64,000 nt of DNA from Fremontodendron californicum (GCA_030761205.1 JAULJL010000017.1:2490001-2554000); one strand, 5' to 3'; shown: positions 1 to 13,437, counted from the first letter of the stretch. The notes: a model not told the origin generated them from the letters alone. Program-made: numbers and translations.

Positions 1-542
1 AACAATATCTTTGAATTCAATAGACTGATGAAAACAACACAAGCAAAATTTATCTTGAGTTTAAAGTCATCCAAATTAAAAGCACGCTGGTATAGGAGCA
101 AACATAAAACACAATGACAGAGTTAAGAGGTATTGGACTCAGTAGCATATATATAGATTCACAACCAAAGTAAAAAAGGAATAGATGTTGTCTTGTGGCT
201 AAACATATTATTCGCAATGATTCTCCAAGAGACAATAACATTACAAAGACAAAAAGACACAACATCATTTACAAGAATCGAGTTAACATAAGGAACCAAA
301 GAGGTAATATTCAAATAAGAAAATATTGGCATCAACAAATTGGGCATGGCCAGAAAAATCCCCTTTCTGGCAGTAGATGCTGATGTGGTAATTAATGTGA
401 ATAAGGACATCGTGCGACAATGGCATATAAGGCGTAGATCTCCAATTTAAAAAAAAAAAGAAAAAAAAAAAGAAAGAAAGGTGAGAGTAAGAGAGATTAT
501 ACATAAATAACACCATAAACTAGAGGCAAAAGCACAGCAAAC
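1..542 (-). other. FUM1 intron (incomplete), no other feature
   Basis: This stretch starts with a GT donor right after the fifth FUM1 exon on the minus strand. No fumarase-like reading frame follows before the window edge. It holds an A-rich tract at about 449-475 and nothing else I can recognise. Confidence 0.7.
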
Positions 543-1672
543 CTTTGAATGTAGAGTAGAATGCAAAATCTTCAATTTAGGTATTAAACTTGAGTTTATT
601 TCCATTGCAGCTGCAATGTGCATTACCTGGAGAAAGAATAAGGAAACGTAACATAAGCAAATAGGCAGCTCAAAACCTGCCATGGTAAGCTGAGGACACA
701 TAAGTTGGTGTAGGAAAATTTTTTGGATTTTTGAAATTTTAATCTAAAAGGCAGAAACAAACAAGTTAGATGGGTAAGTCCGGCTTACAGTTGGGAATGT
801 GTCGTTAGAAGATTGAGATCTGTTCACATGATCATTTGGGTGCACAAACTTATCACCACGCTTATGCCCAAGGATCTCAGCTGCTCTATTAGCAATAACC
901 TGGAAAATCCCAAAATAAGCTATGAATTTTACTATGAAAAATTATTCTCAAATAACAAGAATCATCACTCAACTCAATAAGTAGTCAATCAAAAAAAAAA
1001 GTTGCAATGACCTCATTGGCATTCATGTTACTCTGGGTGCCACTGCCAGTTTGCCAAACAACAAGCGGAAAGTGATCGTTGAGTTTCCCTTCCGCTACTT
1101 CTTGGGATGCTTGCATTATGGCTTTCCCAATGGTTGGATCAAGACCATACTCCATGTTAACCTAAATAAATAAATAAATAAAACAATTAAAAACATGCAA
1201 ACACTTCAAATTTGACAATTATTTGGATTCAGTGATCTGATTAGAGATGAACCTTGGCAGCACATTTCTTGAGAACACCAAAGGCACGAATAATAGGTTC
1301 AGGCATCCGTTCACGCTTGCCGCCTATTTCAAAATTCTGTAAGGATCTCTGTGTCTGCGCTCCCCACAATCTATAACAACCGTAACAGCACCAACAACAA
1401 GTATAACTACTTCCTCTTTTATTTAAAAGTACTTTTTTTAAATAAAAAAAATGGTGCGAATGAAATGAAAAAAAAAAAAAAAAAAAAAAAAGACAGTTAT
1501 GAGAGGGAGAGACGAACTTATCGGAGGGGACATTAATGGGGCCGAAAGTGTCTCGTTCCTCCCTAAACGAAGTGGAGAATGATCTCCAGCAAGTGGCATA
1601 ACGGAGAGAGGTGACCAGCTGGGAGGTGGTGGATCCAGCGGAGAGTCGCCGAGATACGATATACATCGCCAT
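543..1672 (-). CDS. FUM1: Fumarate hydratase, mitochondrial (5' part only)
   Basis: Class II fumarase of the TCA cycle, which hydrates fumarate to malate in the mitochondrial matrix. Five exons are visible on the minus strand: 1518-1672, 1253-1370, 1012-1161, 789-899 and 543-626. All junctions are GT-AG and frame-consistent. The N-terminus (MAMYIVSRRLSAG then SFSTSFREERDTFG) looks like a cleavable mitochondrial presequence and resembles plant FUM1. Next come LWGAQTQRSLQNF, the substrate-loop region GSGTQSNMNANE, and HPNDHVNRSQSSNDTFPT, which carries the fumarase B-site residues. The fifth exon ends at TLHSK. The next expected exon (the GRTHTQDATP region) is absent from positions 1-542, so the gene continues to the left beyond the window. 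The start is the first ATG in frame; an upstream TTG extension was discarded. Family identification is from recall of plant fumarases. Confidence 0.93.
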
Positions 1673-2760
1673 TTCTTGCTTCAAAAAAATATATATTTAA
1701 TCGTGAGCAAATATAATAAACCAACAAGGCATTCAAGATTAAGATTTTTCAAACAAATTGAATTGTAAGAAAAAAAAAACAAATAAATATTTGTTGAAAA
1801 GAGAGGAAATAAACCTGAGATCAGAGAAAGGGTTTAGGACTTAGGAGGGTACGGTAGTCGAGAAGGACAGAGATAGGATTTTGGTCAATTCAATTGGGGA
1901 GGGTGGGTGGGTGGGTACACGTGACGCCGGAGTTGTGGGAAATTTCTGGCTTTTCTGTGTTTTGGGAGGGTAAGCAAAGCAAAGCAAGCAATCTGGAGCA
2001 GCCAAAGCAAGCCAAGTAAAGAAAGAACCGTTTGATGGGTAGCTTGCTAGGTCTTGTGCTGCGGTCTGGGTCAAAGGTGGGCTGTGACTAAGATGTAAAT
2101 GGATGAACGATTTGTAAAAAGTTTAATTTTTATTTGTTTATGATTGTTTATTAAGTTGAATAAACGATTATGAATATAATTTTAAAATTCGTTTATTAAA
2201 CGAATCGAACACGAATAAAATATGTTCAGTTTATTTATGTTCACGAACAAATTCGTTTATGAATCGTTTAAAATTCGTTTAATAGATTATTTAAAACTCG
2301 TTTATTATTCGATTATAATATAATTAATAATATTATTATTATTATTTGTATTTTATTTTATTTTATTTATAACTATAATTATAATTAATATTATTTAATA
2401 ACTTAAATTTAATTATATTTATATTTTATTATTTTCTATTTAATAATAATTTAAAATTGAATTATTTTTTATTTATTTGTTTGTTAAAATTGTTTAAATT
2501 TGTTTGTTTATTGTTCATAACATATTTTTAATTGTTCGTCAATATATTCGATTATATGTTCATTTAATATTCGCAAATAAGTTCATTTAATTTAAATGAA
2601 CGAACACGACCACACTCAATTTTAAACGAACAAAACTTGAATACAATTTTAAAATTCTTAACGAACACAAATCAAATATAAACAAACTCAAAAATAAATA
2701 AACAAATACAAACAAAAATATATTCATTTAAGTCCGGTTCATTTAGAACCCGACGATTGT
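1673..2760. other. FUM1 upstream region and AT-rich dispersed repeat
   Basis: About 1673-2100 is the FUM1 5' UTR and promoter side. A 5' UTR intron is possible because pyrimidine- and AT-rich sequence separates the ATG from a G-rich block near 1815-1920. From about 2095 to 2760 the sequence becomes very AT-rich, with many repeats of the motif cgtttatt or cgaacacgaa and their complements. This looks like a decayed non-coding transposable element of the kind scattered in dicot genomes. No coding capacity was seen. Confidence 0.45.
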
Positions 2761-4215
2761 TCAACTGAGATTTTTAATTTTTATTCCGTTTTCCTATAGC
2801 AGTATCAGTCACGCCAATGGGGAATGGACCTCACCTCCCAAACTCTAATATAGAGTCGTGATTGGTGATTCTCCAACCCTAAATTAAACCTCTTAAAAGT
2901 GAAAGTGGAAATGGGCTTTGTTCAGTATGATTTCATGGGCTCTAAGTCTACATAAAAGGATTTGATTCCATAATTTTGGGCCGTGCATAAGACTATTAGA
3001 TCAGTGCCCAAATCAGACTATTAGATCATGCAACTATTTACATTGAACAGTACTTCCTTTACATTATGCAATCAGATCGAAGTCGTAGCTACAAGAATGG
3101 ATTGAATTGCTCAATGATCAATGTTTGGCCAACCTAAAATGTGGGTTATAGGTTGGTGATGATGATCAATATTCAATTTCCCATCCTGATTGGATGGTTT
3201 CATGTATTAATTATCTACCATTAAATATTATTTTTTTTATAAACTTTCAAGAAAAAGATAGATGCCACATTAACACGCATGGAAAAGGAAGACTTACAAT
3301 TATAATTTGGATGGTTTAGATGGTTTAGTCACTCCACCCCCAGCACTACAAGTTCTTCTTTACTCCAAATTAATTAATTTGTTTAAAAGCTAGATTAATA
3401 TTAATTATATTCCATTGAATGATACCAAAGAAAAGAAAATATCACATAAACCATCATGCATATATATCAGCAAAAACGTGCTCTCTTCTTAGCACCTTGA
3501 CAAGAATCCCAGTAAAATCCAAATTTGCATCTTTCATCTTCTGCCATCATATCCATTTACAATCCTTGAAGATCCTCCAAACAGCTCCCTTCCTAAAAAA
3601 AAAAAACCCTAGAATTTTTCAGTATCCATGAACCTTAATTGCCAAAACATCATCTTGGAGTAACATTATACAAAGAAATAAACCACTGCACTCCATTGAC
3701 ATACATAAAAATAATTTAGGATATGATACACTAGGATAATTAATTAACATGATCAGAAAAGAAAGAAGAGTACCTGTGAGTCTATGACCTCACATTTTGA
3801 AGTGCAAAGCTATGTTCAGAAGCCATTGGCAGCTTGAAAAGGAGAAAATGATGTATGGTGTTTTGTTTTTTGAAGGTAGAAATGTAGGAACTGAAACAGC
3901 CACAGGAATGGTAATTGCAGAGCAGAGCCATTGCAATAGGACTTTTAATTCTCTTAACATTAAAGAATAGAGGAAAGCACAGTCTTTACACAAAACCAAG
4001 CAGGCAGGACACATATACACAACTTGTCTTTAAAAAACAAAGAAGCAACTGGAGTTATTGCTGCATTTAACTATACCATAAAAGTTACAATGAAAGAAAA
4101 AAAAATTATATGTATATTAAACACCTCTCTCACTCTCTAACAAATATAAGAGAAAAAAATAATATAAAAGAAGAATCAGAAATCACTCCAACGTGGTTAT
4201 AATGGTATAAACCTG
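2761..4215. other. Intergenic; kinesin 3' flank
   Basis: No recognisable gene. The part next to the kinesin stop codon, roughly 3780-4215, probably contains its 3' UTR on the minus strand. A CAG|GTACTC donor-like motif near 3772 leaves room for a 3' UTR intron, but nothing confirms it. The short ORFs here show no family resemblance. Confidence 0.4.
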
Positions 4216-7200
4216 TTATTTTCTACTCCCAGTTTTGCGTTTCCCATCAGCAGCTGCTGGCTGCCTCCCGTTTCGATGCAAAGGTTGGCCAACTCCATTT
4301 GCTAGTTTCCTAGATGGTGATGGCCCTGACATAGGATGTAGATTTTTGCTGCAGAAAATTAAGGAGCTTTTTAGTAACATGTCAAAAACTTAAAATGATG
4401 GTAGACAATATTCGACATGAGAGAGTATATATTGCCTTACCTCATTTCTGGGTTCCTTGCTGATTTTGAAGTAGGTTTCTTGGTCTTCGACTCAATCCCG
4501 TTGGTTATGCTGCTAAGTTTGGCCTGATTGAATTGCCAAAGCAAATCAGGCTCGGATGAGTCACTGGTAGCAGCATCAAGATCATCTATGTCATCAGAAA
4601 CAGCCGTGTTGAACCCGTTACCCGACATGAACATATTATATGATTGTTCTGGATAAATCTTTGAAGATTCTTGGAGATATTTCTGGTAAAAGATGTCAGA
4701 CAAATTCCCATTTTCTGCTTCCCAACATCCTAGGGGGGTTCCTAATCTGTTAATGGCATCTTGCTTGTTCACCATAACCTTATCCACCCACTCACCCGAG
4801 CCCAATTCTTTTTCATCATCCCTAAAGTTTTGGGCAGGACTGATAACAGGAGGCCAGGGAGGTGAATTTGCTAATAGCTCATCAAGATCAAAGCTTTGCC
4901 TCTTTTGCCTCAATGTAGAGTTGGTGCACACCTGCAAAAGCAGAACAAGTGATCAAATTTAATCTCTAGGTCTACAGAGAAATTATGTTGTATGTGTATG
5001 TTTGTGGAGAATGCATCATAATGATGATATGAACAGTCAAGCTTTCTAGAGCATCTCGAACAAACCTGATACATTGAATTGCTAAAGTTATTCGTAAAAT
5101 TTGGCAAGAAATTCCCAAAAAAAAAAAAGAAAGAAAAGCACTGGAGATTTTCTTCCCATCAACCAACTTTAATGGAGAGAAAAAGGAAATAGAAAAAATT
5201 GCACATGTGAATTAGTATTAGCCCATTATCGCCACTTTCAATCACTAGACTGCATATTGCCATGAAATTCTGAATTCAACGAAAACATTCACACATCAGT
5301 ATCCATATCATCTTGAAATTATGAGGAGGAATCTGGGATTTCTGACTGATGATATTCAACATGATTAATGAAATCAAAATTTCCATCCAATTGTAATGTG
5401 GAAAGCAGTAAGTACCTCAATGTTGCCCACAACCCCCACGAGTTCTCTGGCCCCCAACATTTCTCCAACCCGCTGATTAGGATTAAAGGGCGATAGATCA
5501 CTAGCCTTTGTTCGGTATTTTTCAGAGCTGCCAGATACAGAATGCTGACTTTGATCTGTTTCTCCCTCTTTCCTTGCCAATGCTGACTTAAGGCTAGCAA
5601 TCTGGAAGATGATTCCAACAAGTTATTAAAAGGGAGAGTCTTAGATTTGCAAACTATCTTAAAATAACCATATCAAACAATATGTAAAGCTGAATACGAT
5701 AACCTGTTCTTTGAGTTCTTTAACATCCAAAGTGTCTTTGTTCACTCGGGCAGCACCAAGTTCAACAGTAGCTACACGCTCTGCAAATTTGAGAGTACTT
5801 ATTGTTTCACCTAAGGCATCAGGTTCAGGGCTTATGTGAACAAACATTAGTGTCTTGGCCTGCCCTCCTGAAAATACAACTCCAGTCCAATATAATTAAA
5901 ACTTCTGAAAAGAAAAAAAAAATTTAATGCAATAATTTAGCTCCTAAAGAGAGCTGAGACAGCAATTATTTTGACAGCTTAAACTTACCAAGTGAATCTT
6001 GAAGAAGTTGAGTGAGTTTGCTGTTTCTGTAAGGAACATGTGGATTCTTTTGGGCAAGGGAAGCAATTACATCTCCTAAAGCTGATAGAGATTTGTTTAT
6101 GTGCTGTGCCTCTTTTAGTCGATCTCCTGTTACCTCGGACTTGTCTACTCTCTCACTTCCTGCAAGATCCACAAGATGCATGCAGCCGCGGAGAATAGCT
6201 CCAGATGTTAAATCTCTTCCTTGAACATGGACGGTCAAGCAACTGCAAAGTGATAAAAACAGAATTTAGCTTCAGAATGAAGAAATATTTCAGGATCAAG
6301 CAGTGTAAAGAAATAAGAAGTTACCTATGAGAACGGCTACTACGGTCATTTAGGGCTGTTGCACCAACTGCACGATTCCTATGTCCTATGTTCATCAGAT
6401 CAATAACATCAGATGTTGAGGAAACAGGCATGACGCTTGCATCTGGTACATTGAGACCTGTCTGAGAACTGTTGCGAATTTCTAATGTATTAATAGATTA
6501 AGGATAAACCTGGATAGAAAATTGACTGGCAAAACCAAAAATTCAACCTATATTAAAGTGAGAGACTCAACATCCATTTTCATATTTAAACCATTCAAAT
6601 TTTTTGGTCTTTTATTTTCAGAGCATCAACCAACTTTTGATAAAGTTCTAGATGATTTAGAATAGTAAGATAGCTTTTTCTGAATTACCATTCTGTCAGG
6701 CAATTTTTCATAGATTCTAACTGATGAGATGATCTAATTTTATAACCTTTTGGGAAGTAAAACCAAATGAATTGGAAAAGGATATCTTTTGTTACTTCCA
6801 TCTGTAAGAAGGAGATCCCTGACTTGCTCGTTATAAATTTCAATCATCTGAACAGCAACATCATAGCGGAAGGTATCCTTTCTTTGTTCTGCTAGAAGAA
6901 ACAAATCACCTAGCGCCCTATAATTAACACCTTGATTTTTCTCTGTCAGGTCTTTAGGTCCAGCCTGGATGTATAAACCAAATAAACCAGTAAGTTTAAA
7001 GGAAAAGGTATATTTCATTAAACAAATATTAGTGCATGTGTTATCATATTTTTAGTGAATAATCCAACCATGTCTTACCATAGTGTAAGTTTTTCCTGAC
7101 CCTGTCTGGCCGTATGCAAATATGCAAACATTGTATCCATCAAGAACCGACCGAATCAGTGGCTGCATATCAGAAAAAACCTCCGCTGCAATGCAGTAAG

Positions 7201-10200
7201 ATATAACTAAGAATGCTAAAATTGCAGAAACATTATCAATAAGCAATTAAACTCTTCGATGAAGCAACCTTGAGTTGCAGATTGCCCAAAGACTTTGTTG
7301 AAGGTGAAGGACTTGCGTCCTTTACCATACTTTGACGGTGTGTTGATGGTGATGTTTCCATCTTCTATATGATCCACAGTGGTAATATAGCTTGATCCAG
7401 ACAAGAATGGTCTCACACGGCAATAAACACGAATACTTCCTGTTCAGATAAAGTAGATAACCCTTTCTAATAAATTGGGGGACTCAATACAAGGACAAGC
7501 ATGATATTTAGAACTTATGCAAAAGATGAGTGAATATTTACCTTTAAGGTCCTGCACTTGATTGTATAGCTTGCGATTTTCTTCAAGAACCCTATGATAA
7601 CCGGAAGCGGCATGAGCTAGACCATGAATATGCACACCTGTAAAAAAATGCATTAACAAGAAAATACCCTGCTTAGCGCTTCAATAAAACAAGAAAATAC
7701 AAATCAATACTTGTATTAAAGCAAAGTCAGCGTACCAAGATTGTTGAATTCTTCATGAAATTTCATTTGTATGAATTGCATGCCAGCTTTTGTGGAATTA
7801 ATAGTATGCTTTAGTTCCTACAAAATTTGTAATACATATAAGTGCTCTAGTCAAGTACGTAAACTGACAAGAAAATAGAAGATACGGCACAATTAGCTCC
7901 CACCTGAATATCTCTTTGTTGATGATCAAAGATCATTTGCTGTTTTTGAGATCGAATTTTTAATTCCTCATCATCAATGAGGTTCTTGTGAAAGCAATCT
8001 TCTTTCTTCATCACTTTGATGTTCTTTTCCTCAATCTAAATCATTACAATTATGAAAAAAAAGAGTTAGAGAAACGTGAGCTACATCACTAAGGCATCTG
8101 AGAAAAGTCATCTAGTGAGCTGTGAAGCAGATGAGGATCATTATATACCTTTTTATCCCCAAGAGTTTGTTTCAATAGAGGCTTTCTGAAATGAGAAGGA
8201 GTGATGTCTTTTGAAGTCGTTTTCATCTTTCAATTTGGAGAGAAAACAATAATAAACCAAAAGTTAGTTAAGATCAATAATTACATAGTAAATGACTTTT
8301 ATTCTTCTGTAAAATTTGAAAACTAACATACCACTTCATATTGGCTTGCAATCCGATGCTCAAACTCCTCTACAACTTTACTGAGCACAGATTCAACCAG
8401 CTATCGAAAACCAAAGATGACCCGAATAAGTAGCAGAAATAGCAAAAGAATAACTATCATTTATGAATTATGATAAAAATCTAATAGAGGTGGTGATAAA
8501 TAATAAGATCAGTGCAAAAAGTTCTATCAGAATATCAGGCAGACATGAAATTACAGCAATATATTAGTAGTGAACACACAAAAAGTGAGGAAAATTGGAG
8601 TCTTGAGGAAAAGAATCCCCAAGGTGGAAGGCACCCAAATGCTAATTAGACAGCCCTGGCTTTGCACTCATATGATCAGGGCAAAACTAACACATGACCC
8701 CTACAAGACTATCATTCCACTATCCCAGTTTATATAAGCAAAGTACAAATGAAGTTTGATATGTTAAACGACAGTAATGAGCCAATAAAAAGTTACCATT
8801 GGAACTTCTTCAGGCTTTTTATCTATTAGAATGGCACGAACCAGCATACTTAACGAACCAGAACTGGCCTGCTTGTACAATAAGAAAAACTCATAGAACT
8901 TATTCTCATTGTTCAAGTATAATATAAAAACATTGAATACTTTAAACAGTTAAAGCTTACCAACCATTTTATTAGGTTCAATTTCGTTGGAGTGACCATT
9001 TAATAGTTTCTCATTCATCGATGATGTCCTTTGCAAGGAGTTTGTGAAAGGCTCTGAATTTTTTCTTACAAATGACTTTCCCAACGTGGTGGTGACAGGT
9101 TTTAAGTTCCCACCAAATTTCCACACTCCATTTCCACCTGTGAGCTTCCATTCGTTATAGGACTTAAGCGCTAGAACACAATTCACCACCCTTGCAGATT
9201 TGCCTCCCTAAAGAATATTAACCAAAATGACTCAATAAAACCCATTTCTTTCAAAGCAAAAGAATTGTAAAAATAGATGTGAAAAACAAAATTACTTGGA
9301 AAACATACTTGTTCTAGATCAGATGCCTCAAAAGTGGGAAGCCCCAATTCTTGTCCAGCTACCAAGAAATTCCTTACATTTTCAAAGTACTGAAATGCTG
9401 ACAATGCAGCTCCATCAGGTATGAGAGCTGCATCACATGGACTTTCCACCACCTAAAACCAACCACCCCCGATGAAATTAACCCTGATTAAAAGGAAAAT
9501 CAATTGAAAAACCAAAATAATAATAATAATAATAATAAAACAAGTTAACCTTAGGCACAGCTCCAGGCTGAACTTTATTGAGAATATTGCAGAGGATTAT
9601 TCCACTCCTTAAACCAAGCCTAAATTCTTCCTCTGATGGCTCTGCCGGAAAATCTTTAGCCGCCACAACTCCAACCATCTTCCTTAGCCATCCAGCCGCT
9701 TCATACCTCCTTGATGCTACCATACAAGAGATCATCACATTCAGCTTCACTTTTTTTTTTCCCCTTTTAACTTTACAAGTAAATTGTCTCATTCAAGTTT
9801 TATTCACTAACATGCTACAATTCATCTAAATTTTCAAAAACTGTAAATGATCAATGATCTAAAGTTTTTCTTTTTTCTATTTCAAGAATCTGGGGGGGGT
9901 CAGAGAGGGGATTAGAGGGGGAAAAAAACCAAAATTTTCAACATTTTCCATGGAATTACATCATTTTGACTAGTTAAAACTATAGAAGGAAAAAGAAAAT
10001 ATATGCTTTCAGTAGAAAATTCATAATCATTCAACAAAATCCAGATGCTGATTTAAAAAACAAAATTACATTAAATTAAATTAAATTAAATTAAAGTACC
10101 AGCTTCCTCAGCTTTTCTAGATTCCAAATCAAGATCTTTGGAGCGTTTGCCATGCTGTTGCAGTACATCCTCCACAACTGAAGCAACTGAAAACGACAAC

Positions 10201-10217
10201 ATTCCCTCTGCAGCCAT
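4216..10217 (-). CDS. KIN14G: Kinesin-14 with N-terminal calponin-homology domain
   Basis: Predicted minus-end-directed microtubule motor of the plant KIN-14 CH-domain group, whose members cross-link actin and microtubules. I assemble 19 exons and 1,015 residues, starting at ATG 10217 (MAAEGMLSFSVASVVEDVL). The CH domain is about residues 45-165 (AGWLRKMVG to VVNCVLALKSYNEW). A coiled-coil-like stalk covers about 230-400. The motor domain starts near residue 401 (SIRVYCRVRPFL), with P-loop GQTGSGKT at about 483-490, switch I NDRSSRSH at about 599 and switch II DLAGSER at about 632. All nucleotide-binding motifs are intact. The motor lies centrally with the neck-like helix on its N-terminal side, as in kinesin-14. 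The tail ends in a basic SRKLANG...GKRKTGSRK stretch. One intron (6487-6785) is AT-AC, listed separately. KIN14G (KatD) is the closest recalled relative; the exact paralogue is uncertain. Confidence 0.93.
6487..6785 (-). other. U12-type AT-AC intron in the kinesin gene
   Basis: Read on the minus strand, the exon ends AACAAAAG and the intron begins ATATCCTTTT, the U12 donor consensus. The intron ends ATCCTTAATC...TTAATAC, with a branch-site match 11 nt before the terminal AC. The next exon begins ATTAGAAATTCGC. Joining AG to ATTA gives NKRLEIRNSSQ, the expected kinesin-14 sequence. The nearby AG acceptor would shift the frame. Confidence 0.92.
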
Positions 10218-10633
10218 TTTCTCTCCACAAATTATTTCAAGAAGAAGAAAAAAAAGAAGAATCTCACAACTCCAACATCCAAAAAACCAAAACCCCCCAA
10301 GGAAACCAAATTCAAAAATTCTCCCAAATAACAGAAAATGGAGCTTGAAATGAGAGATCAAAACAATGAAAAAAGATATATAGAAAGGAAAATAAAGCAA
10401 AGCTTGGTGGGTTTTCTTTTTCCTGTGATATATTTGTGGGGAAGTTGGAGTTGAAGTTTCTGTTTTTGATATTAACACATAACTTCTACAACACAATTAC
10501 ATTCTCCATTACCTTTCTTTTTCTTTTGCTATCTCTGTATATAAAAAGATAGCTAACTCTGCTTTATACTCTCACTGTTCTTTGAACCTCTCTCTTTTTT
10601 GTTTTTTCTCCCACAGCTACTATTACTCCAAAC

Positions 10634-10858
10634 CTATCTCCGAACCTGTATCCGAACCTCACGTCTTCGGAAGCGAACTCTTTTTGTTGAATCCAATGGA
10701 GGAGATAGCCTAAATAGGGCGGTGTTCAGGTGCTCCCTTGGCGCGTGGGGTTCGAAATGATTAAGGTTGTAATTAAATTTGCAGGGACTACGAAGTTTGG
10801 TTGGGTTGGCCATCGGCCTGGCCCCCCTTAAAAGGTAAACTCCGGCTTGGCCCAACAA
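10634..10858 (-). other. GC-richer island with an unidentified ORF
   Basis: Some 400 bp upstream of the kinesin ATG, base composition changes abruptly to GC-richer DNA containing a 74-codon open frame on the minus strand (starts MLGQAGVYLLRGARP, ends RREVRIQVRR). It is very arginine-rich towards the end. The texture differs from all neighbouring DNA and could be organelle-derived or part of an old element. No family is recognised and nothing shows that it is translated. Confidence 0.25.
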
Positions 10859-12093
10859 CCACTTGAGAGCTTTAGACTTTTCACCACCAAAGACCAGGCA
10901 AAGCTAACAATCTCACTGCTTAATATAAATTAGAATTGATTTAAGAGGAAAAAAAATTAAATTGGGTTAAAAGAAAATCTACCCTATAATTAAGGTTTTC
11001 ATTTATTTTTTCTAATAAAAATTATATTTATTCCTTTGAAATTAACATTCACTAAAACAAAATTGACCCAACCCATTTGATTTTTTAACTAAAGAAAAAA
11101 TATAATGAAATTTATCTAGTTAAATTTCAATATCTAAATTAAAATATTGTGACCTCTTTTGTGTCTTTTTGTCATCCATTGTGTGATATAAGCTAAGATC
11201 TCCTTTTAATTACCACTAGCATTTATAAGAAAAGGTAATGGCATCCTCTAAAAAGTGATCATAATCATTTGATTAAATAGATGTTACTAAGTCCTTTTAA
11301 ATCCAATGCAAATGCAAAGGAAACTTTCTATATATAAATATAATCTACCATGGAAGTTCATAGCCACCATTTCACCTTTTTTCGTCTAAAATTCAATTAT
11401 CGAATTTCAAATTTTCATTTTTTTTGAAAATATTCATGTTCAATACATATTTTAAATATAAAAAAAAAAAGTATATTCATATTAAATACATACTTGTATT
11501 CAACGCTTGTAATCAAATCGAGTAAACATTGGAATCCAATGTCTCAAAAGAAAATTATGGAAATAGAAAGACAAAGCGAACTATATATGCATACAGCCGG
11601 AAATATATCATGTTTGATCGATATGTTGCTATATTCTTCTACATGCTCCCGCACTTGAGCTCAAATTGTGGACTGAATCTTCCCATATTTTGCTAGCTTT
11701 TTTTTCCTCTTAATTATTTAATAACATGCATAGGTATTAAAGAAAAATCCCTCCAAACCAGTTTTAGGAAAGAAAAAAAACATTTAAACATTCGGAAATT
11801 TGGGTGGATATAATTTGTAGTTTTGTCGGTTTCACAAAAAGTTCAACTTGCAATATGATCTCACTTTCTTTCACATATTATTTCGGCAAAGTTCAAAATA
11901 TATGGTTGAAAATAGTGGGTCCTTTCTAATCTCTCATTTTCAAAATTAAAAAAATTGGTTCATAGCGTATTTTGAACCTCATTCAGTTGGGATCTCTCAT
12001 GCTGAGAAATTCACAACATCCAGTCTTTGTTGCTAAGCTGATCAAAATGCTATCAACAACATCGACTAACCACCTACCTTGCTCTCGCGTTTA

Positions 12094-12167
<74 letters not shown>
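12094..12167. repeat. (TA)n microsatellite, about 37 units
   Basis: Uninterrupted alternating TA over about 74 bp. Likely highly polymorphic and able to extrude as a hairpin. Confidence 0.97.
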
Positions 12168-12170
<3 letters not shown>

Positions 12171-13051
12171 CTATTTTCAAAGAGATCACGGACCGAGGAT
12201 AAAAGAAAGAATTGTAAATACTGAAATTCGAACTCCAAACCTACTAAATGTCATCTCTTAAGATAACTATATAAACTATATTTAATTGAGTTGAGCTCCG
12301 AATTCAGTCACAATATTGTTTTGAAGGGGCCTAACTTTGTTTACTGTTTAGGTTCATTACACATAAGTTTGGTATTAGTGATAATATGACTAGAATTGTG
12401 AAAGATTTGAAAACTATGATAGATTTTTTCTTTTATAAGAATCTGAAATAATAATTAGATTGCTCAATTTCTCAAATCAAATAATATGTATCGTATCTTA
12501 TAAGAATGGTGCATGCAAGATTAGAACTCATAAGATATATTATTACCGGAAAAAAACTTTCTTAATTTACCCATGCCGGAGGCCGGAGACCGGAGACATC
12601 TTGGTTAAGATTAAAAGTCACGAAAAATAACTAACTAGCACTTTGGCACATATATATTTATCTTTTGCACACCAACTATATGTGTCTTGTGGTAGTTAAA
12701 AAGTTTGAAAGCAAAACGTTTCAATATTTTCAAATAAATCCAATACTTAACGTGAAAAATGACCCACCCCCGATTGGTAGGCAACAGGCAGCAGCTGGTG
12801 ATGGAAATGGTTGTTGAAAACAGTTACCAAATAAACTTAATTTCTGTCATCTTAGGAAAGCATTAACCAAATGCCACTATTTATGTTCTTGAGGCCTAAG
12901 TAAAGAAAAAAGTGGAAACTTATCTCTTCCTCTATTGGATTTGGCTGTGTTTTTTTTTTTTTTTTTTGGTTGCAAATTGAGTAATAATGAAGTTTAATAA
13001 TAGGGTAGGGTTGGAATTTCAAATGATTTTGCCATGTTAATTTGTTGGATT

Positions 13052-13054
<3 letters not shown>

Positions 13055-13084
<30 letters not shown>
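13055..13084. repeat. (TA)n microsatellite, about 15 units
   Basis: Uninterrupted alternating AT/TA tract of about 30 bp. Confidence 0.95.
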
Positions 13085-13088
<4 letters not shown>

Positions 13089-13242
13089 ATTTAGCATTAT
13101 TAGAATTTTCCAATTAAAATCCTTTTTGTTATCATTGGAAAGATAGCAACCTCTTGAAGGAAGGATTTGGAGAAGTATAGTCATAAACCCCACAACCAAT
13201 ACCACATGCATTTAAATACATTTTAGCAAAAACATCAATTAA

Positions 13243-13437
13243 ATGTTAAATTGGGACTGGATTTATCAACTACATCATACTTATAGGGATGCAAATTTTT
13301 GTGCAAATTTTCTAGTTTCTTCAGGTCACAATGTCGGTGTTGAGATTACTAAGTTGAATGCCACATTTGTTGCTTTTGTAAGACATTTACAAAATAATTT
13401 GTTAGGTATAGTGCGACCTAAAACGTGTATTATTTAA
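13243..13437 (+). pseudogene. LINE-type RNase H domain fragment
   Basis: A 64-codon open frame reads WDWIYQLHHTYRDANFCANF, then LVSSGHNVG. This is the C-terminal signature of the RNase H-like domain in plant non-LTR retroelements and their domesticated relatives (typically HxYREANxxADxLAxxG). The usual acidic Asp of 'CAD' is Asn here (CAN). No reverse transcriptase, poly(A) tail or other LINE part is visible on either side, so this is an isolated scrap. Recognition is from family memory only. Confidence 0.6.

Larger units (their letters stand above)
10860..13242. other. AT-rich intergenic DNA
   Basis: No gene recognised on either strand. It holds two long TA microsatellites (listed separately), an A/T-rich background and short motifs such as the ccggagaccggagac duplication near 12578. 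The ORF running through the TA tract is an artefact of the repeat. Confidence 0.6.

Noticed and set aside
1351..1536. Plus-strand ORF over FUM1
   Set aside because: Antisense to FUM1 exons and an intron poly(A); a shadow frame.
6470..6486. Conventional AG acceptor (TTAG) for the kinesin intron
   Set aside because: It shifts the frame relative to the conserved EIRNSSQTGL text.
12079..12261. ORF with long Tyr-Ile repeat
   Set aside because: Produced by the TA microsatellite; no flanking coding signal.
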